Source: Cryptomeria japonica (lineage: Eukaryota > Streptophyta > Pinopsida > Cupressales > Cupressaceae). From it: 64,000 nucleotides of DNA. The stretch is taken from NCBI RefSeq assembly GCF_030272615.1, contig NC_081411.1:827688897-827752896 (forward strand), in the 5' to 3' direction. The number at the start of each line of letters is the position of its first letter. The first letter of the stretch is position 1. Made by a program: the position numbers and the translations under genes. Below are positions 22,135 through 36,306 of the stretch, piece after piece. The notes below the pieces were generated by a model. The model did no database searches. It saw only the letters and a program-made list of their open reading frames with translations, and had not been told where the DNA came from.

Positions 22135-25100
22135 TCAATTGACCTTGTGTAGGGGCACAACCCCTAGCCGACCTCTAAGATACTCAAAAGTTGTCTTAGG
22201 CAGAGGTTTAGTAAAGATATTTGCTAGTTGTTCCTTAGTAGATACATGCTCCAGTAATACATCTTTACTCTGCACTTTCTCCCTCAAGAAATGATATTTT
22301 ATCTCAATATGCTTGGTTCTAGCATGCAACATCGGGTTCTTTGAAATATTTATAGCACTGGTGTTATCACATAAAATCTTTACTGGTTCTATGATTTTCA
22401 ACTTGAATCCTTCCAGAATGTGTTTCATCTAGATTGCTTGGGTACAATTCATATATGCTGCAACATATTTAGCTTCAACAATAGACTATGACATACAACT
22501 TTGCTTCTTGCTGCTCCAAGATACAAGCATTCCTCCAAGAAAGAATGCACCTCTGGTTGTGCTCTTCCTGTCATCAACATTTCCTACCCATTCTGCATTT
22601 GTATAGACTTTCAAATCAAAGTTACCTGCATATGGATACCATAATCCATAATCAATAGTACCTTTCAAATATCTGAATATCCTTTTAGTAGCTACCATGT
22701 GTGTTTCCTTCGGGTTCTTTTGAAATCTGGCAACTAATCCAACTGCATGAGCAATATCTGGTTTGTTGTGAACAACATAATGCAGTTTCCCTATCATAGA
22801 CCTGCACTCCTTTTCATCAACGGATGCAACATCATCCTCCTTAGACAATTTACAACCTGTAACCATTGGTGTCCCAACTGGTTTACAGTCTCCCATTCCA
22901 AATGTCTTCAATACCTCTTTCACATATTTGGAATGTGTGATAAAAATACCATTTTTCATCTGTTGAATTTGCAAACCTATGAATAATTTTATCTCTCCAA
23001 CCAGAGACATCTCAAATTCACTTTTCATCTCATTTGCAAAGTCATCACTCATGTCATCATTGCCTCCAAAAATGATATCATCCACAAACACTTCACTAAC
23101 CAATATCTTATCTCCTTCAATCTTGAGATATATATTGTTGTCTTCACTTGTTCTCTGGAAACCTATCTTCACCTTGTGTGAATATAGTCTTTCATACCAT
23201 GCTCTTGGTGCTTGCGTCAAACCATATAGTGCCTTGTGTAGTTTACACACCATATCCTTTGCATCAGTCAAAGCATAACCATCAGGTTGTTCAATGTAGA
23301 CTTCCTCTTCTAGTATTCCATTTAGAAATGTTGACTTCACATCCATCTGATATACTTTGAATCCCCTATATGCTGAAAAAGAAAGTAGAGTCCTAACACC
23401 TTCCAATCTAGCAATTGGTGCAAATATCTCGCCATAGTCTTCTCCTTCTTCTTGTTCATAACCTTTGCATACCAATCTGGCTTTGTTTTTTACTACTACT
23501 CCATCTTCATTCAGTTTATTCATAAATACCCATTTAGTACCAATTACTTTTTTGTTCACTGGAGTGGGTACTAGGGTCCATGTATTGTTCTTCTCAATCT
23601 GATCAAGCTCTTCTTCCATAGCCTTGATCCACTGATCATCTCCAAAGGCTTCCTTCATTGATCTAGGCTCAATAGTGGAAATCATACAAGAATTCTCTCT
23701 AATTCTTCTTCTGGTTAACACACCAGCATCTTTATCTCCAATAATCTGGTTAGGATTATGATTCAGTCTTGCATACCTTGGAATAACATGATCATTATCT
23801 TCAGATTCTTCTTCCTCACTATCTTCATCTTCTGCAGAATCTACTTGTTCTAGTTGAAATGGTACTGCAACAGCATTCATCTCACCAACTTCTGGTTTTA
23901 CCAGTTCTGGTTCCAAAATCAGAATGTAAGGTTCATCTTCCTTCTTTTCCTCACTCATTTCTCCTGAAACTTCAGGACACTCATCCACTCGGACATCAAC
24001 ACTTTCAATTATTTTCTTTGTCTGGTTGTTGTAACATTTGTAAGCTTTGCTCTTGGTGGAGTAACCAATAAATATGCCTTTGACACTCTTAGCATCAAAC
24101 TTACCAACATAGTCACCTTTCTTGATAAAATATTTACTGCCAAAAACCTTAAAGTATTTGACATTAGGTGATCTACCATACCAGTATTCATAAGGAGTTT
24201 TATCCTTACCTCTTTTAACCAATATCCAATTCATAGTGTAGACAGTTGTGCTGACAGCTTCTCTCCAAAAAGTCCTCGCTACACCTCCTTGTATTAGCAT
24301 CGTTCTAGCTACTTCAACAACTGACCGGTTGTTCCTCTCTGTAATACCATTTGTTTGTGTTGTCCTAGGTGCAAAAAGTTGACTCTTAATTCCATTGTCT
24401 TCACAATATCTAGTGAATTCTTCTGAAGTAAATTCACCACCTTGATTAGTTCTTAAGCGCTTTATCTTCTTATCACTTTCCTTTTCATCTAAGGCCCTAA
24501 ATGCCTTGAACTTGCTAAAGGCTTTGGTTTTGTCCTTCAAGAATGTGACCCACATAATTCTTGAGAAATCATCAGTGAAGATCATAAAATATCTATCACC
24601 TTGAATACTTCTAGTCCTTATTGGTTCATAGAGGTCTGTATGAACCAAATCTACCAAATGTTATGCTGAGAAAGATTTTCTCTTAAAAGTTGAGGATGTC
24701 ATCTTCCCTAACTGACATTCTTTACACAGAGCATTCACTAGTTTGTCCAACCGATGCAAATCTCTTACTAACTTGGACTTACTGATTTTGACAATGTTAT
24801 TAAAATTTATATGACAAAATCTTCAATGCCAAAGCCAACTATCATCTACTTTAGCAATTAAACAACTATTGACTTTAGGATTTAGGTGAAACATGTTACC
24901 TTTTGTCTGATTGCCAGTTGCAATCAATTCACCTTTGCTCCCTTAGATTTTGCACATTCCATTCTTGAATTCCAATGGATAACCTCTATCATTGAGTTGA
25001 GCTACACTCAAAAGATTGTGCTTCAATCCTTCAACCCAGTAGACATCATCTGCACTGCTCTTTCCATTAAGAGAAATGGTTCCCTTTCCTTTTACCATGT

Positions 25101-25240
25101 AGGGTGAGTCATTTCCAAATCTCACAACTCATCCATCAAATTCCTTCAAAGTAAGAAATTTACTTTTGTCACCGGTCATATGGTGTGAACAACCACTGTC
25201 TATAATCCAATCATCAGAACTATCCATGTGAGAAACTAAT
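22135..25240 (-). pseudogene. Element B pol: protease, integrase, RT, RNase H (broken)
   Basis: In order on the reverse strand: protease with D-S-G-C-S-H-H-M at 25200-25177; the integrase finger region with several stops; an open frame of 723 codons from 24657 to 22486 with the integrase core, linker and RT; a stop, then the RNase H tail to 22135 (C-D-N-T-S-A-I, K-P-L-P). The second integrase catalytic Asp is Asn (R-T-N-Q-G-G-E-F) and the first RNase H acidic residue is Asn (Y-T-N-A-E-W). RT keeps Q-M-D-V-K-S and F-V-D-D. This pol would not integrate even if translated. Confidence 0.92.
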
Positions 25241-25375
25241 GCCTTATGATCAGATGTCTCCTCTTTAATGGAAATAAAGACAATGTCTTCATTTGCATCT
25301 CCCTCAGATTCCTCATCTGTGATTCATCCATCAACTGCAATGAGTCAATCTCTTTTACCTTTTCCTTTTTACTTC

Positions 25376-26246
25376 TTGTACTTCTCATGTTTATACTTAT
25401 TGTCTCAATTTGGACAGTTAGCTGCAATATGTCCAATCTGGTTACATGAAAAACACTTCAAAGTTAATTTACCTATGTACTTACCAGTACCTCTGGATAA
25501 CCGTTGGCCAACAATGCTTCAAGCTCGATCAGACTGTCTTCATCATCAACTTCTCTGCTGGATCTGGGCTCATAACTGTGACTAGCTTCTCTACTTTTCC
25601 TCACAAGTGGATTAGAAACTGAAGCTCTAAATGCAGACTCTGATTTATGAACACTTCCATCAAAACTATTCAATTCAAATGCAGTAAGTTTGCTAATGAT
25701 GGAGTTAAGAGTTGCCTTTTTTTATCAATAGACTTGAGTTCCTGAATGGCTGCAACTCGGATAGCATAGACTGGTAGAAGGGTTCTCAACACCTTACTAA
25801 CCAATGTGGTATCCTCCACTTTACCACAAGCACTTTTGATCTCATCGACTATCTCATTGATCCTCTGACCATACTATTGAATATTCTCACCTTCAGCCAT
25901 CTGCATGTCGTCAAATTTACCTCTCAAACTCTCTTCTTTGGTAATCTTCACATGCTCATCACCGCTATAGATATCCTCAAGTTTCTTCCACACATCATAA
26001 GCAGTCTCCAAACCATGGACATCAACATACTCTAAATCGAACAAGGAATTGATAATGGCCTCCAATGCTTGATTATTCTCTTGTTGCTCCTTCTTTTGAT
26101 CATCAGTCAGAATCCCACTAGGCAAGGTATATTTGGTAACATGTTCCTAGTATTGACTTCCTAGACTCTTGATATAGATCTTCATCCTATCACTCCATAT
26201 TTTTTAGTTTTTTCCTATTGAACTTCGGACCTTCTTTCTTCATCAT
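25376..26246 (-). pseudogene. Element B gag (broken)
   Basis: Starts at a double ATG near 26246 (M-M-K-K-E-G-P-K-F-N-R). A UBN2-type copia gag segment is readable at 26125-25874 (Y-D-V-W-K-K-L-E-D-I-Y). Near 25450-25405 a CCHC zinc knuckle (C-F-S-C-N-Q-I-G-H-I-A-A-N-C) is followed at once by a stop. Further stops occur before the UBN2 part. Confidence 0.85.
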
Positions 26247-26300
26247 GTTCTTCTAGATCTTTACCTCAAGTTGTAAGGCTTGGACACTAGAGGACCTGAA

Positions 26301-26314
26301 ATGCTCTGATACCA
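26301..26314 (-). other. Primer-binding site of element B (tRNA-iMet type)
   Basis: Reverse strand TGGTATCAGAGCAT, two bases from the 5' LTR end. TGGTATCAGAGC is the usual plant copia site matching initiator Met tRNA. Confidence 0.93.
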
Positions 26315-26316
26315 AT

Positions 26317-27719
26317 TGATGATATGATGAATCAATAAGGATCCAAACAACTACTAAGAGGGGGGTGAATCAGTAGATAGAATAACCGACTAAACTTTGA
26401 CCAAACTCAAAACCCACTCATAAATCAATCACTGAACTAACTGGTTCAAACACTGAACTACAAACTGCAACTGCATTGTCAAGTTAACCAGTTGACTAGC
26501 ATACCAAAGTAACATCATAACATATCTGAAACTCTCAAACCATTTAACCAAAATATCAAACCTCTTTACTAACAATAGTAAAACCACGTTTCTATTTACT
26601 GTCGGTCATCTTAACACATCTAAGTGGATTTACCCGTTAAATAAATTAACCATATCAAAACATAACCACAAAAACCATTCACCACTTGACACAATGATTT
26701 TTGACGTGGAAACCCAAATGGGAAAGACCGCGGTGGGGATGAATACCCACAAGTATTCAGAGCTCTTCTGAAGTTCGCCCTGTTAGGAGCCAAGCCTATT
26801 AAAGGTTTACAAAAATGTCCAGTTAGGAACAGATCCTGTTAGGGACCACCCAGTTAAGGGATTGACTATAATGCCATGTTAGAAGCAATACTCTATTAGG
26901 AGTAACCTCAATATAGGGTTCAAAATCCAAGCTAATGGATCACCTGGTTAGAGGATTTAGAAAGTACTAATCCTATTAAAGCTTACCCGGTTAAGGGATT
27001 TAACTGTTGTAATTGTTAGAGAGAAACAGGGTTTTGTTGATCTAGTAAATATCATTACTCTTCTTGATCAGATCTTTTTCATGCTCCTATCTGCCTTCAC
27101 ACATACTACATATACTCCTTCTGGTTCAGCAATCAATCACACTGACACTTAACCAAAATTGCCAACACTACAACAAAACAACTGATCGACCTTATAAGAA
27201 AAACAATAGGTCGGTAACACATCACAAACCTAAGATCTCATAGAGATTAAAAACAAATCAGTTCAAACATGACCATTGGATTACATAGCAATCATTGTAC
27301 ATTATTCAAGACAACCGCGACCGCTCCTTGATTACCACTTCATCGAATCCTGAAACTCATCACACGGTTTCTTCTTCATGCTATGCACTCGCTCATTCCC
27401 AAGATAAAACAGTTATCTCTACGCGCCAAAAATACTTTGAAACTCATCACGTGCATCATGCATACGTGGCATAATCATCTTCGATCACCATTTGATCATA
27501 GATCAATACAACCGATTTACCAAGCTCCATCAGTTAGGGTTTGGCATATCAATAGGTAGGGTTACCGATCTATCTCACTACTTCTAAAGTAATACCAGTT
27601 TCCTTTACTATCTCAACTACCAGTTGCAATACAACTCCATTACCGGTTGCAATTGACATCAATGACAACACAATAGTTCATCAATGCAATCTTCATGCAA
27701 ATGTCAATAGAGTTAACTA
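26317..27719 (-). repeat. Element B 5' LTR (1403 bp)
   Basis: Collinear with 20410-21784. Its outer end reads AATA instead of AACA, a mutated CA/TG terminus. Confidence 0.92.
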
Positions 27720-27724
27720 TGGCA
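27720..27724. repeat. Target-site duplication GAGTT, right copy, element B
   Basis: Exact copy of 20405-20409. Confidence 0.92.
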
Positions 27725-30700
27725 TTTATTATTATTATTTTTCATGGTTGATTGTCTTAGCTTTGTACTATTTCTTTATGTCCACTTTTAGATATGGGTT
27801 ATGGGATTTTCCTATTTTGTAGGGATGCATGGAATGCTTTATTAGTTGTTCTCTTTAGGGTTCTTAATGCATTTTCTATTTTTAGGGGCTTTTCTTGGCT
27901 CTATTCCTTGATTGTTTTTCTCCCTTATAAAGCACTTGACACCTTTTACATATGTAATTTCTTAGATTTTACATTAATATGATGCTACAATTTTTTTAGA
28001 GAAAAATATCTAAACATAAATATGTGAACCTAATGGTGTGACGGTTCTTTTTAGTTAGGCCAAGTTAATATATCCTCATTTACATCCATGTCTTGGTAGA
28101 CAATAGATGATTCAAAGAATAGACCCCATTCGACTTTCATGATTAGCTTCATGATAAAAAAGAGGAGATCTGCATATACTTTTCTTCAATATTCTATATA
28201 ATTTATAGTTGTTTTAATAAAAAAAAATTCTATGTAATCCAAGACTATTCTAAATATATGACTTAAAGTTTCACGTGTATGTTAGAGTAAATTTTAATAC
28301 TCAAACCATCATCATGATGAATAGTTTCTATGAAAAGTCTAAAGGGAATCACAATGAAAGTAAAGTCATTTAAGCATTTATTAATATGTCAAGATTTGGG
28401 CTTCTCAAACTCTAGTTTTTCTATAATTAGTAACCTTGTGTGTTGTATATGAATTAAATCCTTCCTCATTTTTATCTTTAATTAGCATTTGTCTCTTTTT
28501 AATTTCAATCTCTATTATGAGATAATTTGACATCAAAGGCAATACACCACATGAAACTTGGTCTACATTTGGCTCTTCTTACTCTTAAAATTTAAGGTGA
28601 TTCTTCTTTGTTGGAGTAATTAGAAGTTTTAAAAAAAATTGTTAATCGTTGGATTTTTCTTACAAAATTTTTATATATTTTCATTATGTCTTAATAATTA
28701 GCCAATAGGTTTTTATGTGAGTATTCATGCTAGAAATTAGTATGCCTTATGTTGGTTTTTATTTTCATTTATTGGATTTATGTAATGATTTTGTAAAAAT
28801 GACTTTGGTACTTATGATTTTCGAATAGCAACAAATGTGATGGTTATAGTCAAATATACCTTATAAAATAAAAGTACTATATAAAGTGAATATTTAATAT
28901 AATTCAAATATAAAGTGAAGATTTGAATATTAATTATCCAAATGTTCACCACCTAGTTTGTCTTTAAATACAACTCAAAATGCAGTATTTGGGAACCCAC
29001 CTCTACTTTTGTCCCACCAACTAATACTCAATAGTTTGTGAGCATTGACGGGATCATTTGGGCATGGTGAATGTTATATACCTCTAGATCTTGGTTGTAA
29101 TAACAACACACATGACATGAACTCTAAAAGCACCATCACAAGAACCAAAATAAATAATAATGTGGAGCAACACATAGTCTTCAGCAAATGATAATCCAAA
29201 GCCCAAAGTTATAGTGCTCTTTGACCTTCCTTTTGGAATGAAAGGGCTTGCCCAAAGAGTCATTGGTATGGTAGGATTGAGAAAAAGTTCCATGATTCTA
29301 CCCAATTAGTTATTTTCCACCTTCAATTTTATTCATGAATCCATCATATTTTGTATTGACAAGCAATATGTCGAGTATCATTTTCTTTGGCAAAAACTCC
29401 TTAAGAAATATGTCTCTAAGAGATTCACTTACACTCTAGTAAAAAACTCCAAACTTCAAAACAAAGACTTTATTGTAAACGATGTCCAAGTGCAAGAAAA
29501 GAATGTTTTCATTAATCCACCAAATTAAATACCAATAGCAACCAAAAACCTAAGAATGGTAAATATTTTTAAAATAGGAGATGTCACTATAGTTGAATTT
29601 TAATAATTATATTGTACCCCTTCACAATTTGAGAGAGGTGTGTTTTATTTCTATAGATTACTTGTAATTTAGTAATAAAATAGAAATAATTAACATAATT
29701 TGTTCTAGTTCATATATTTATATGGAAATCCATTTTATATCATTTAATTAGTAAAATTTAGAATATTATTGGGAAATGGGAAAGATGATTTTGTTTTCAT
29801 TCTTGGACATCTTTTTTCTCGATATTTTAAAAAAGTAATCAAATATTAAAAAGAAATCATTTTTTATAATAAAAATATATTTTAGAAAAAATATGATGTT
29901 GCTTATTTACTTAGAATAAGTAAAATTACTTAAAGCAACTAAAAAGAAATCATTGAACCACTTACTCCGTGTTGAACAACCACGTGCTTCATCTCGATTA
30001 GTGCAGCTATTTGTAATGTATATTTTGGATTCATTGAAAGTGAGAGTGTTGGTGTACTTGTTTTTTATTTATCAAACAAGTAAGGTTATATTAGGGGGTT
30101 GTATTTCTCTCTCCTAAAGCACTTGAATATGACACTTCTAAATTTTTAAGCTTAATCTACTAACTTAAATAGTTGTTGAAATATCAAGAAGTAATTTTTC
30201 AAACCCTAAAACCTCAAGATAGGTTGTACTTTCCATTATAAATAATTTAGATCTAAATCATAAATGTGTTAATCATATATTTGAGAACTAAGTGATTAGA
30301 CAAGGTAAGGTTGGTTAATTAGTTATTTTTAACATTATTTAGTCATAATGATTATTTTTGTTGATTTCCAAACTTATGATAGATAATCAAGGATATCTTG
30401 GCTTGGAGATCTTGGTCTCACTTTATGTTACTAATATTTTAGTTGTGTGTGTGTAGATCTGGATGATCTTCATTTAGGATGTGGTTATCACGATGACATG
30501 TGTGACTTGGTATCGTGGTTTAGTGGAGTTTTTTGCAATGGTGTGGATTCACCATTGTATGGTAGATGATTTTTTTCAATGTTGCAAATATTTGGAGGAG
30601 CTCTTAGAACCTATTGTTGCAAAAGGGTCTTTCACATTTGTAGGCTCACTAGTAGGAGATGGTTATCTTCATAATGATTAGAGATATTGAAATATTGGAT

Positions 30701-32055
30701 CCATGGAGGACTCATGAAGTCTTTGGTTGAGGTATTGTTTATGCTTCATCGGCTTGACAAGTGATTTTTGGTTTAGAGTATGTTTTTTTATTATGTCATT
30801 GTAGTGCCCTTCCTTATCGTACTCTTTGATGATGCTTTTGATTGATACTTATGGCTTCATTTATATCTCGAATGCTTTTAGGTTGGTGCTAGAAATTGCA
30901 TATTGATAATTGATATACTGTGGTTTTAAGTGAATGATAATATATTCTGGACTATTATGATGATTCGACATATGTTTGGTTACTTGTGAGCACTCATTAT
31001 ATGCATGTGGTGATTTATATTTTCTTATGATCATATGATGTTGTATGTACTTACCTTACTTCATGCTTTATGGGATATGATGATGATGTTATTGTTCATG
31101 GGCATTTTACACTCACCTGCGTGCAGGTTTCACAAATGAAAAACCTCTCTTGAAAAGAGAAAGGATTACAAAGTTTGTGCTCCCTAAGGTCCTGTTAGTT
31201 GGGTTACAACAATGCTTGGGTAACTCAGGGTTTCGGTCACTTGTTCATAAGGTGGTATTGTTGGTGGCAAAAAGCACTCTTGTGGATCTCTTAAAATAAA
31301 ACTCAAAAGATATAAGGGTGAGAAGATGAGAGATAACCATACAAACTTGTGAATTAAAAAAAATAAGTTCCAATAATCTAATATTATCAATAACAATTTG
31401 AATAGAATCACATAAAATTCTTGTTTGCATAAGAGACCAACGATTTCATGTGCACACAGAGCTAGTTAAGTAATCTCAGATTCATAGTAGTAATAAGCAT
31501 AGCTTATAGAACATTTATGCCATTCAAATTGAGATAAGATATTATAATCAAAGAATACTAACTCAATTCAACATTGCTCATGGAACATGCGATACAAAAC
31601 AACAGCTTGTATTGATCATTTATGAAAGAAACACTGTAATCAATAACATTGGTATTCAAGAAGTTCAACAAGGTTTAAAGCTAAAACTGAAAATGAAATA
31701 AATTCTAAGCTAGGGCCTCAAATATTCAATTTTTGAACCCTTTAAATGTTTGAATTCAACATATTTATAGCATCATGCCTCCTACCCTTTAGGATAAAAA
31801 TACGCCTATGACCTAGTTACAAAATGGTGGGAGTCGCAGTCGATGTGCAAGTCATTTCTTTTGGAACTCCACTTCGCTACTACTAAACTAGAGCCAACAC
31901 AAGTAATCTTCCAGGCACCACTACTTCATAATCCCATGTGTACGATTCCTTCTATTGACGGTGTTGGTGCATGATAGGTGTAATGAGGAGAGTGTGAGTG
32001 AACTACAGTGATCTATCCAAAGAAACACCTCTTTGTATCCACATCCATCCGTCAA
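27725..32055. other. AT-rich filler, no gene supported
   Basis: Short open frames (for example 27794-27982, 30481-30681, 31184-31411) lack recognisable motifs. From about 31140 the composition becomes less AT-rich and may include an old element end or the 3' flank of the unrecognised gene to the right. Confidence 0.5.
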
Positions 32056-33358
32056 CTACCCGTTTTCCCTTTTGCTCTTCCTGTAGTTGCAGCAGTTGTT
32101 GATGTAACACTCAATGGAAGCAAAGGGTTGGTTCGGTAGGTATTCAATGTGAAACTTTTCCATCCTTAGTGCTTCTTTCACTTGCCCTACTTTGTCAACA
32201 AGGTTATCATTTAGTTGAGTTGTTTGGTATGATTGGAAGATCATGTACATATACCTATCCATAACAGCAGTGTCAAAATCAACAGTTAAGGAAAAGTAAT
32301 CAACAGTGTATGCTTCCCATTGTTCCATAACCTCTTCCATCTTGAGTGCTCTGGACCGCATCAATCTTGTTCCATACTTACCTAGCAACTGAACCACAAA
32401 CTGCTCATATCGTTCTAGCAGGTCCAAGAGAGGTGGATGTTCCTTCAATATCTTCATCCGACATTGATCCATTATGTCCACTTTCATTTCCAAGATGTCA
32501 ATGTAGCTTTGCAAGTTGTCGATGTCTTCTCCTCCAAGCACATCTTCTCTCTGTATCACACCTTCACCTAATCCTTTGATCTTCTGTAATAGCTTGATTT
32601 CTTTCATAAACCCATCTGACTGAGTTTCCCACTACTTGTTGTTGATGATGAGAGCATCCTCTATGATATGAGCATCTTCGTAAACTTCCATGGTGTCTTG
32701 GATAAAACCTCTTATCTTGCTAAGTTGGTTAGCAGTCCATGTCTTAAGGGATGAGATGAACCTTCTCATTTCATACACTTCTTTAAGTTCTTCCTGTGAA
32801 AGCGAAGAAGTAGAAGGTAGACTGTCTCTAAGGCTTGAGTCCAAAGGTTTCACCATTTTAGTGAGGAGTTGTCTATACCACTACAACTGTGCTTTTACCT
32901 CACTCTTAGATTTATATTTTCTCCATCCTTTTTTAAATTAAGGCGGTGGTTGCATCCAAACAGGCTATCTCTCCCCATTTAGTTTGCTTAACTCGGTTGA
33001 CCTATGAAATGTGCTATTTTAGGGATCCTTGGGAATCTTCTTGGTTATCTTGTGATGGGATTGCCACACTAGTGATGACATCTCCTGACTTGCTCTTAGA
33101 TAGGTGATGCATGATCTTCACCCTCTTGTCTTTCCTTGGTAATTTTGAGACTACATCTTGCAACATGATACTTGGAAGAACTACTTTCTTCTCCTTTTGG
33201 AATTTGAAAGTCAGCCATTGAGGCATGCTATCATCAGGATCTTGACCTTGAGTTATCACCTCAATTGTAAATATATGGGTCTGCACTTGGTGTTCTTTCC
33301 CATTATCTTCTCGATGTTCCTCTTCATGAAGCTTTTCATGCATCTGCTAAGATGAGGG

Positions 33359-33363
33359 ATCTC
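33359..33363. repeat. Target-site duplication ATCTC, left copy, element C
   Basis: Repeated at 38358-38362. Removing the element and one copy restores the host reading frame. Confidence 0.9.
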
Positions 33364-33790
33364 TATGAGATTTTGCCAAGATCAAGAGGCAATGGAAAGC
33401 ACAAATAAGAGAGAACAAAATAGATGATAGAAATAAACTATATTCTATCAAGATGAAAAATATGATCAACTGGATCATTAAGCATTTAATTACATACAAT
33501 GTAGATGAGCCTGCTTATATAGGCAAGGCTTATGGATATGTGAGCACACAAACATGACATGTGGCTCAATAAGAAACAAGGGTAGGTAGGAAATAGGTGT
33601 GGGTAGGTAGGAGAAACAATATAATAGTCCACATGAGGTGGATCACCCACTGAATGTGGAGTGTAACAACAAGATCAACACCATAAAAGGTGGAAATTCT
33701 CCTACACACACTATCCCAATGTGGCACAAACACCCAAGTGTCTCATACCCAAACTACTATGAAATGCATGTACCTAAGTAAACTTAAGTA
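33364..33790 (-). repeat. Element C 3' LTR (incomplete)
   Basis: Matches 37889-38315. The outer end reads TATGAG where the other copy has TGTGAG. It lacks the 42 bp, including the terminal TGTTGG, that end the 5' LTR at 38316-38357; what follows (33791 on) is unrelated. Confidence 0.85.
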
Positions 33791-33999
33791 CAACTTAGGG
33801 GGATGCACTTAAGTCTACAATGCAACTAAGCAATGCAAGATGGGTCCCGGCTACTAGGCCATGTTAGGTACCCATGTACAAATGCAAATGCATGCAAACC
33901 AATGCAATGAAATCTCTCACAAAGTGGGGAAAGAGAGAAAAACCCAATGGGAAAAAAACCCTCCTCCAAAAGAGAGATGAAAGCTATACAAGAGAACTC

Positions 34000-36306
34000 T
34001 TATAGAAGAATGTGAAGGACAAAACCCCATGTGAGGAAAAAGTCCCCCCCATATGAGAGAAGAAGAGAAGCTAGGAAGCCCCCCCTCAATGTGGAATCTG
34101 CACCAATGATAGAAGCTTGATGTATGAAGAAACTGCTCCATGAACGTCGAACAACATTCCTCCCCTTAGGAAGAAACAAAACCAAAGGTGTATCCATGAA
34201 GTCTCCCCAATCATGAAGGGAAGAGGTATGAAGAAAACTCATGATGAAAGGAACCTCTGAAAACTGCTCAAGTGTCCCCATGTCAATGTTGAAAGATACC
34301 CCCTCCAAAGGTGGTAAATTGTGCCACACTTCTGAAAAAGGCACTCCAAGATCTAGTGGAGATGGATGTAGAACATGTCCCAAAGACTCGCATGTCTCCT
34401 CAAAAGATAAAGAGACCTCCTCCAACTGATGTACATAAGTATCCACAATCATGTCAACCTCGAAAGAATGGTCATGTAGAGAATGAACAAGAGGGTCAGA
34501 GTGTTCCCTCGCAACAATCAAAGAAGGATCACCTTCATCAAAGAGAAGATGAATGTCATCAATGATGTCTCCCAAATCTGCAATGTAGGATTCCACAAAC
34601 AAACTTGCAATGTCTGTCAAGTAATCATCCCATGAATCTGAAGCTGGAAGACAATGAATATCCTACTGCACTGAATCACATGAAGGCAAAACTATCGCAC
34701 TATCTGCATCATCAGGTGCAATAGGTGATGTGATATCAATACGAGGAGATGAAATACAAGACTCGAGAACGGGGTCACATGTGAGAATCCCCATGTTCAA
34801 GAGTCCAAAGTTCTCCTCAAAATTTGAACCATCACAAGAAGTGTGATCATCATGTGTAGAATCATCAAATGTGAAATCATCATCATCAACAAAATCTGAA
34901 AAGAAGTATAACCGAGATGCATGATCAACCACCCCATTCGCAATGATAGCTCTAGTCTCCAAGTCTCTAATGAAAATTGACTCAGGTGTGAACTCCACAA
35001 CTCTCTTAGTTGCACCATGTGTGATTTGATAGATAGAAAGGAGATTGTTTGTCAAGTGGGGTACACACAATACATCATTGAAGGAGTTACCCCCAATGTC
35101 AATAGATCCTTTCCCAATCACATCCATGTATGCATGATTGCCCATAAATATCTGCAGCATGGTGCAAGGCTCAAATGTAGAGAACATAGACTGCGAAGAT
35201 GCCATATGATGAGAAGCCCCTGAATCTAGAAGCCATCTCTCTAAATCATGATTGGTAGTAGCATAAAGAGCTTTTCCTTTTCTTGTCCCAAAAGAGTGAG
35301 TCTTCCCACTTGTAGAAGCCATGAATGCTTGCCCTTTTCCTTTTGAATGTGAGGAAGTGGAAGTTGATGAATCATCCTTCTTATAGACATTAGGCAAATC
35401 AATGTTATACTTTTTGATGATATGTGTGAGCTCATCAATCTTCTTAAAATGGCAATGATGCTCCTCATGACCAAACTTTTTACAATAGGCACGAGTAGGT
35501 CTCTCCCTCTTTGGTGAATTATCCCTCTTGGAAGAGGATGTATCTCCTTGTTGTGGAGAGGATGATGCTTTGTCCTTAGGCTTTGGTTGCCATTTCTTTT
35601 TGTTTGAGTTGTCTTTTCCTTGATTTCCTTTGTTCCCTTGATTTGCCACTAATGCTTGAGACTTAGAAGCCGTAAGAATGCCCATGCTTATCAACTTAGT
35701 TTGTTCCATCATCAACATTTCATTAAAAGCATCAAATGTAGGCATTGTGTAGCTTGAACCCATTGTCATCCTATGGGTTTGGAAACTAGAAACAAACGTT
35801 GCATATTCTTATGGAAGCTTGCCCATCAAGTTGAATATCAATTGAGTATCCTTCTTATCAATGCCACAATCTTTGAGTTGTGCCCTCAACTCATTTGCCT
35901 TGGTGACATAATCTTGTATAGTATCAAATTTCTTGGGATCCAACATGGCGAGATCACTATCAATTTGATATCCCCTAATCTCATCAACTTGACCATACAA
36001 GTCTTGAAACTTTTTCCAAGCATCCTTGATTAGAGTACACTTCTCAATATGAAAAATGAGATCCTTTGATACACACTTTCTTAAGGTACCAATTTCCATG
36101 ATATTTTTCGTGAGCCAATCCAAGTGACCAACTAGATCAACCTTACGATCAGTGGGAGCAACAATAGTTCCATCAATGTAATGAGTGAGTCCTTTTTCCA
36201 TAAGTTTACTCCATGCATCAATTTTCCAAGTAGCATAATTATGAGGATTTAATAGAGGAAACTTAGAAGAACCCATAGTAGCAAAAAGGAAGGAACACAA
36301 TAGCAC
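34000..36306 (-). pseudogene. Element C gag-protease frame with C-terminal acidic segment
   Basis: One frame of about 768 codons with two stops (TAA after codon 166, TAG at 34663) and no frameshift. The likely start is the M-G-S-S-K-F near 36273. Residues of the UBN2 gag type follow (Y-A-T-W-K, A-W-K-K-F-Q-D-L-Y). A Lys/Ser-rich stretch and a degenerate knuckle (C-K-K-F-G-H-E-E-H-H-C, second Cys replaced by Phe) come next. Protease has L-L-D-S-G-A-S-H-H-M. From 34660 the frame holds an Asp/Glu/Ser/His-rich segment of about 130 residues with no match I recognise, then what looks like UTR read in frame. RT, RNase H and integrase are absent. Confidence 0.85.

Larger units (their letters stand above)
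20410..27719 (-). mobile_element. Element B: decayed Ty1/copia element
   Basis: A 7,310-bp element on the reverse strand with two LTRs, an initiator-Met-tRNA-type PBS, a PPT, and gag and pol in copia order (PR, INT, RT, RNase H). Perfect 5-bp TSD. LTRs differ in length (1375 and 1403 bp) and by several percent. Stops and lost catalytic residues show it is inactive. RT and post-RT motifs (F-V-D-D-I-I-F-G-G, S-E-F-E-M-S) resemble those I associate with SIRE-type copia elements; lineage is tentative. Confidence 0.95.
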
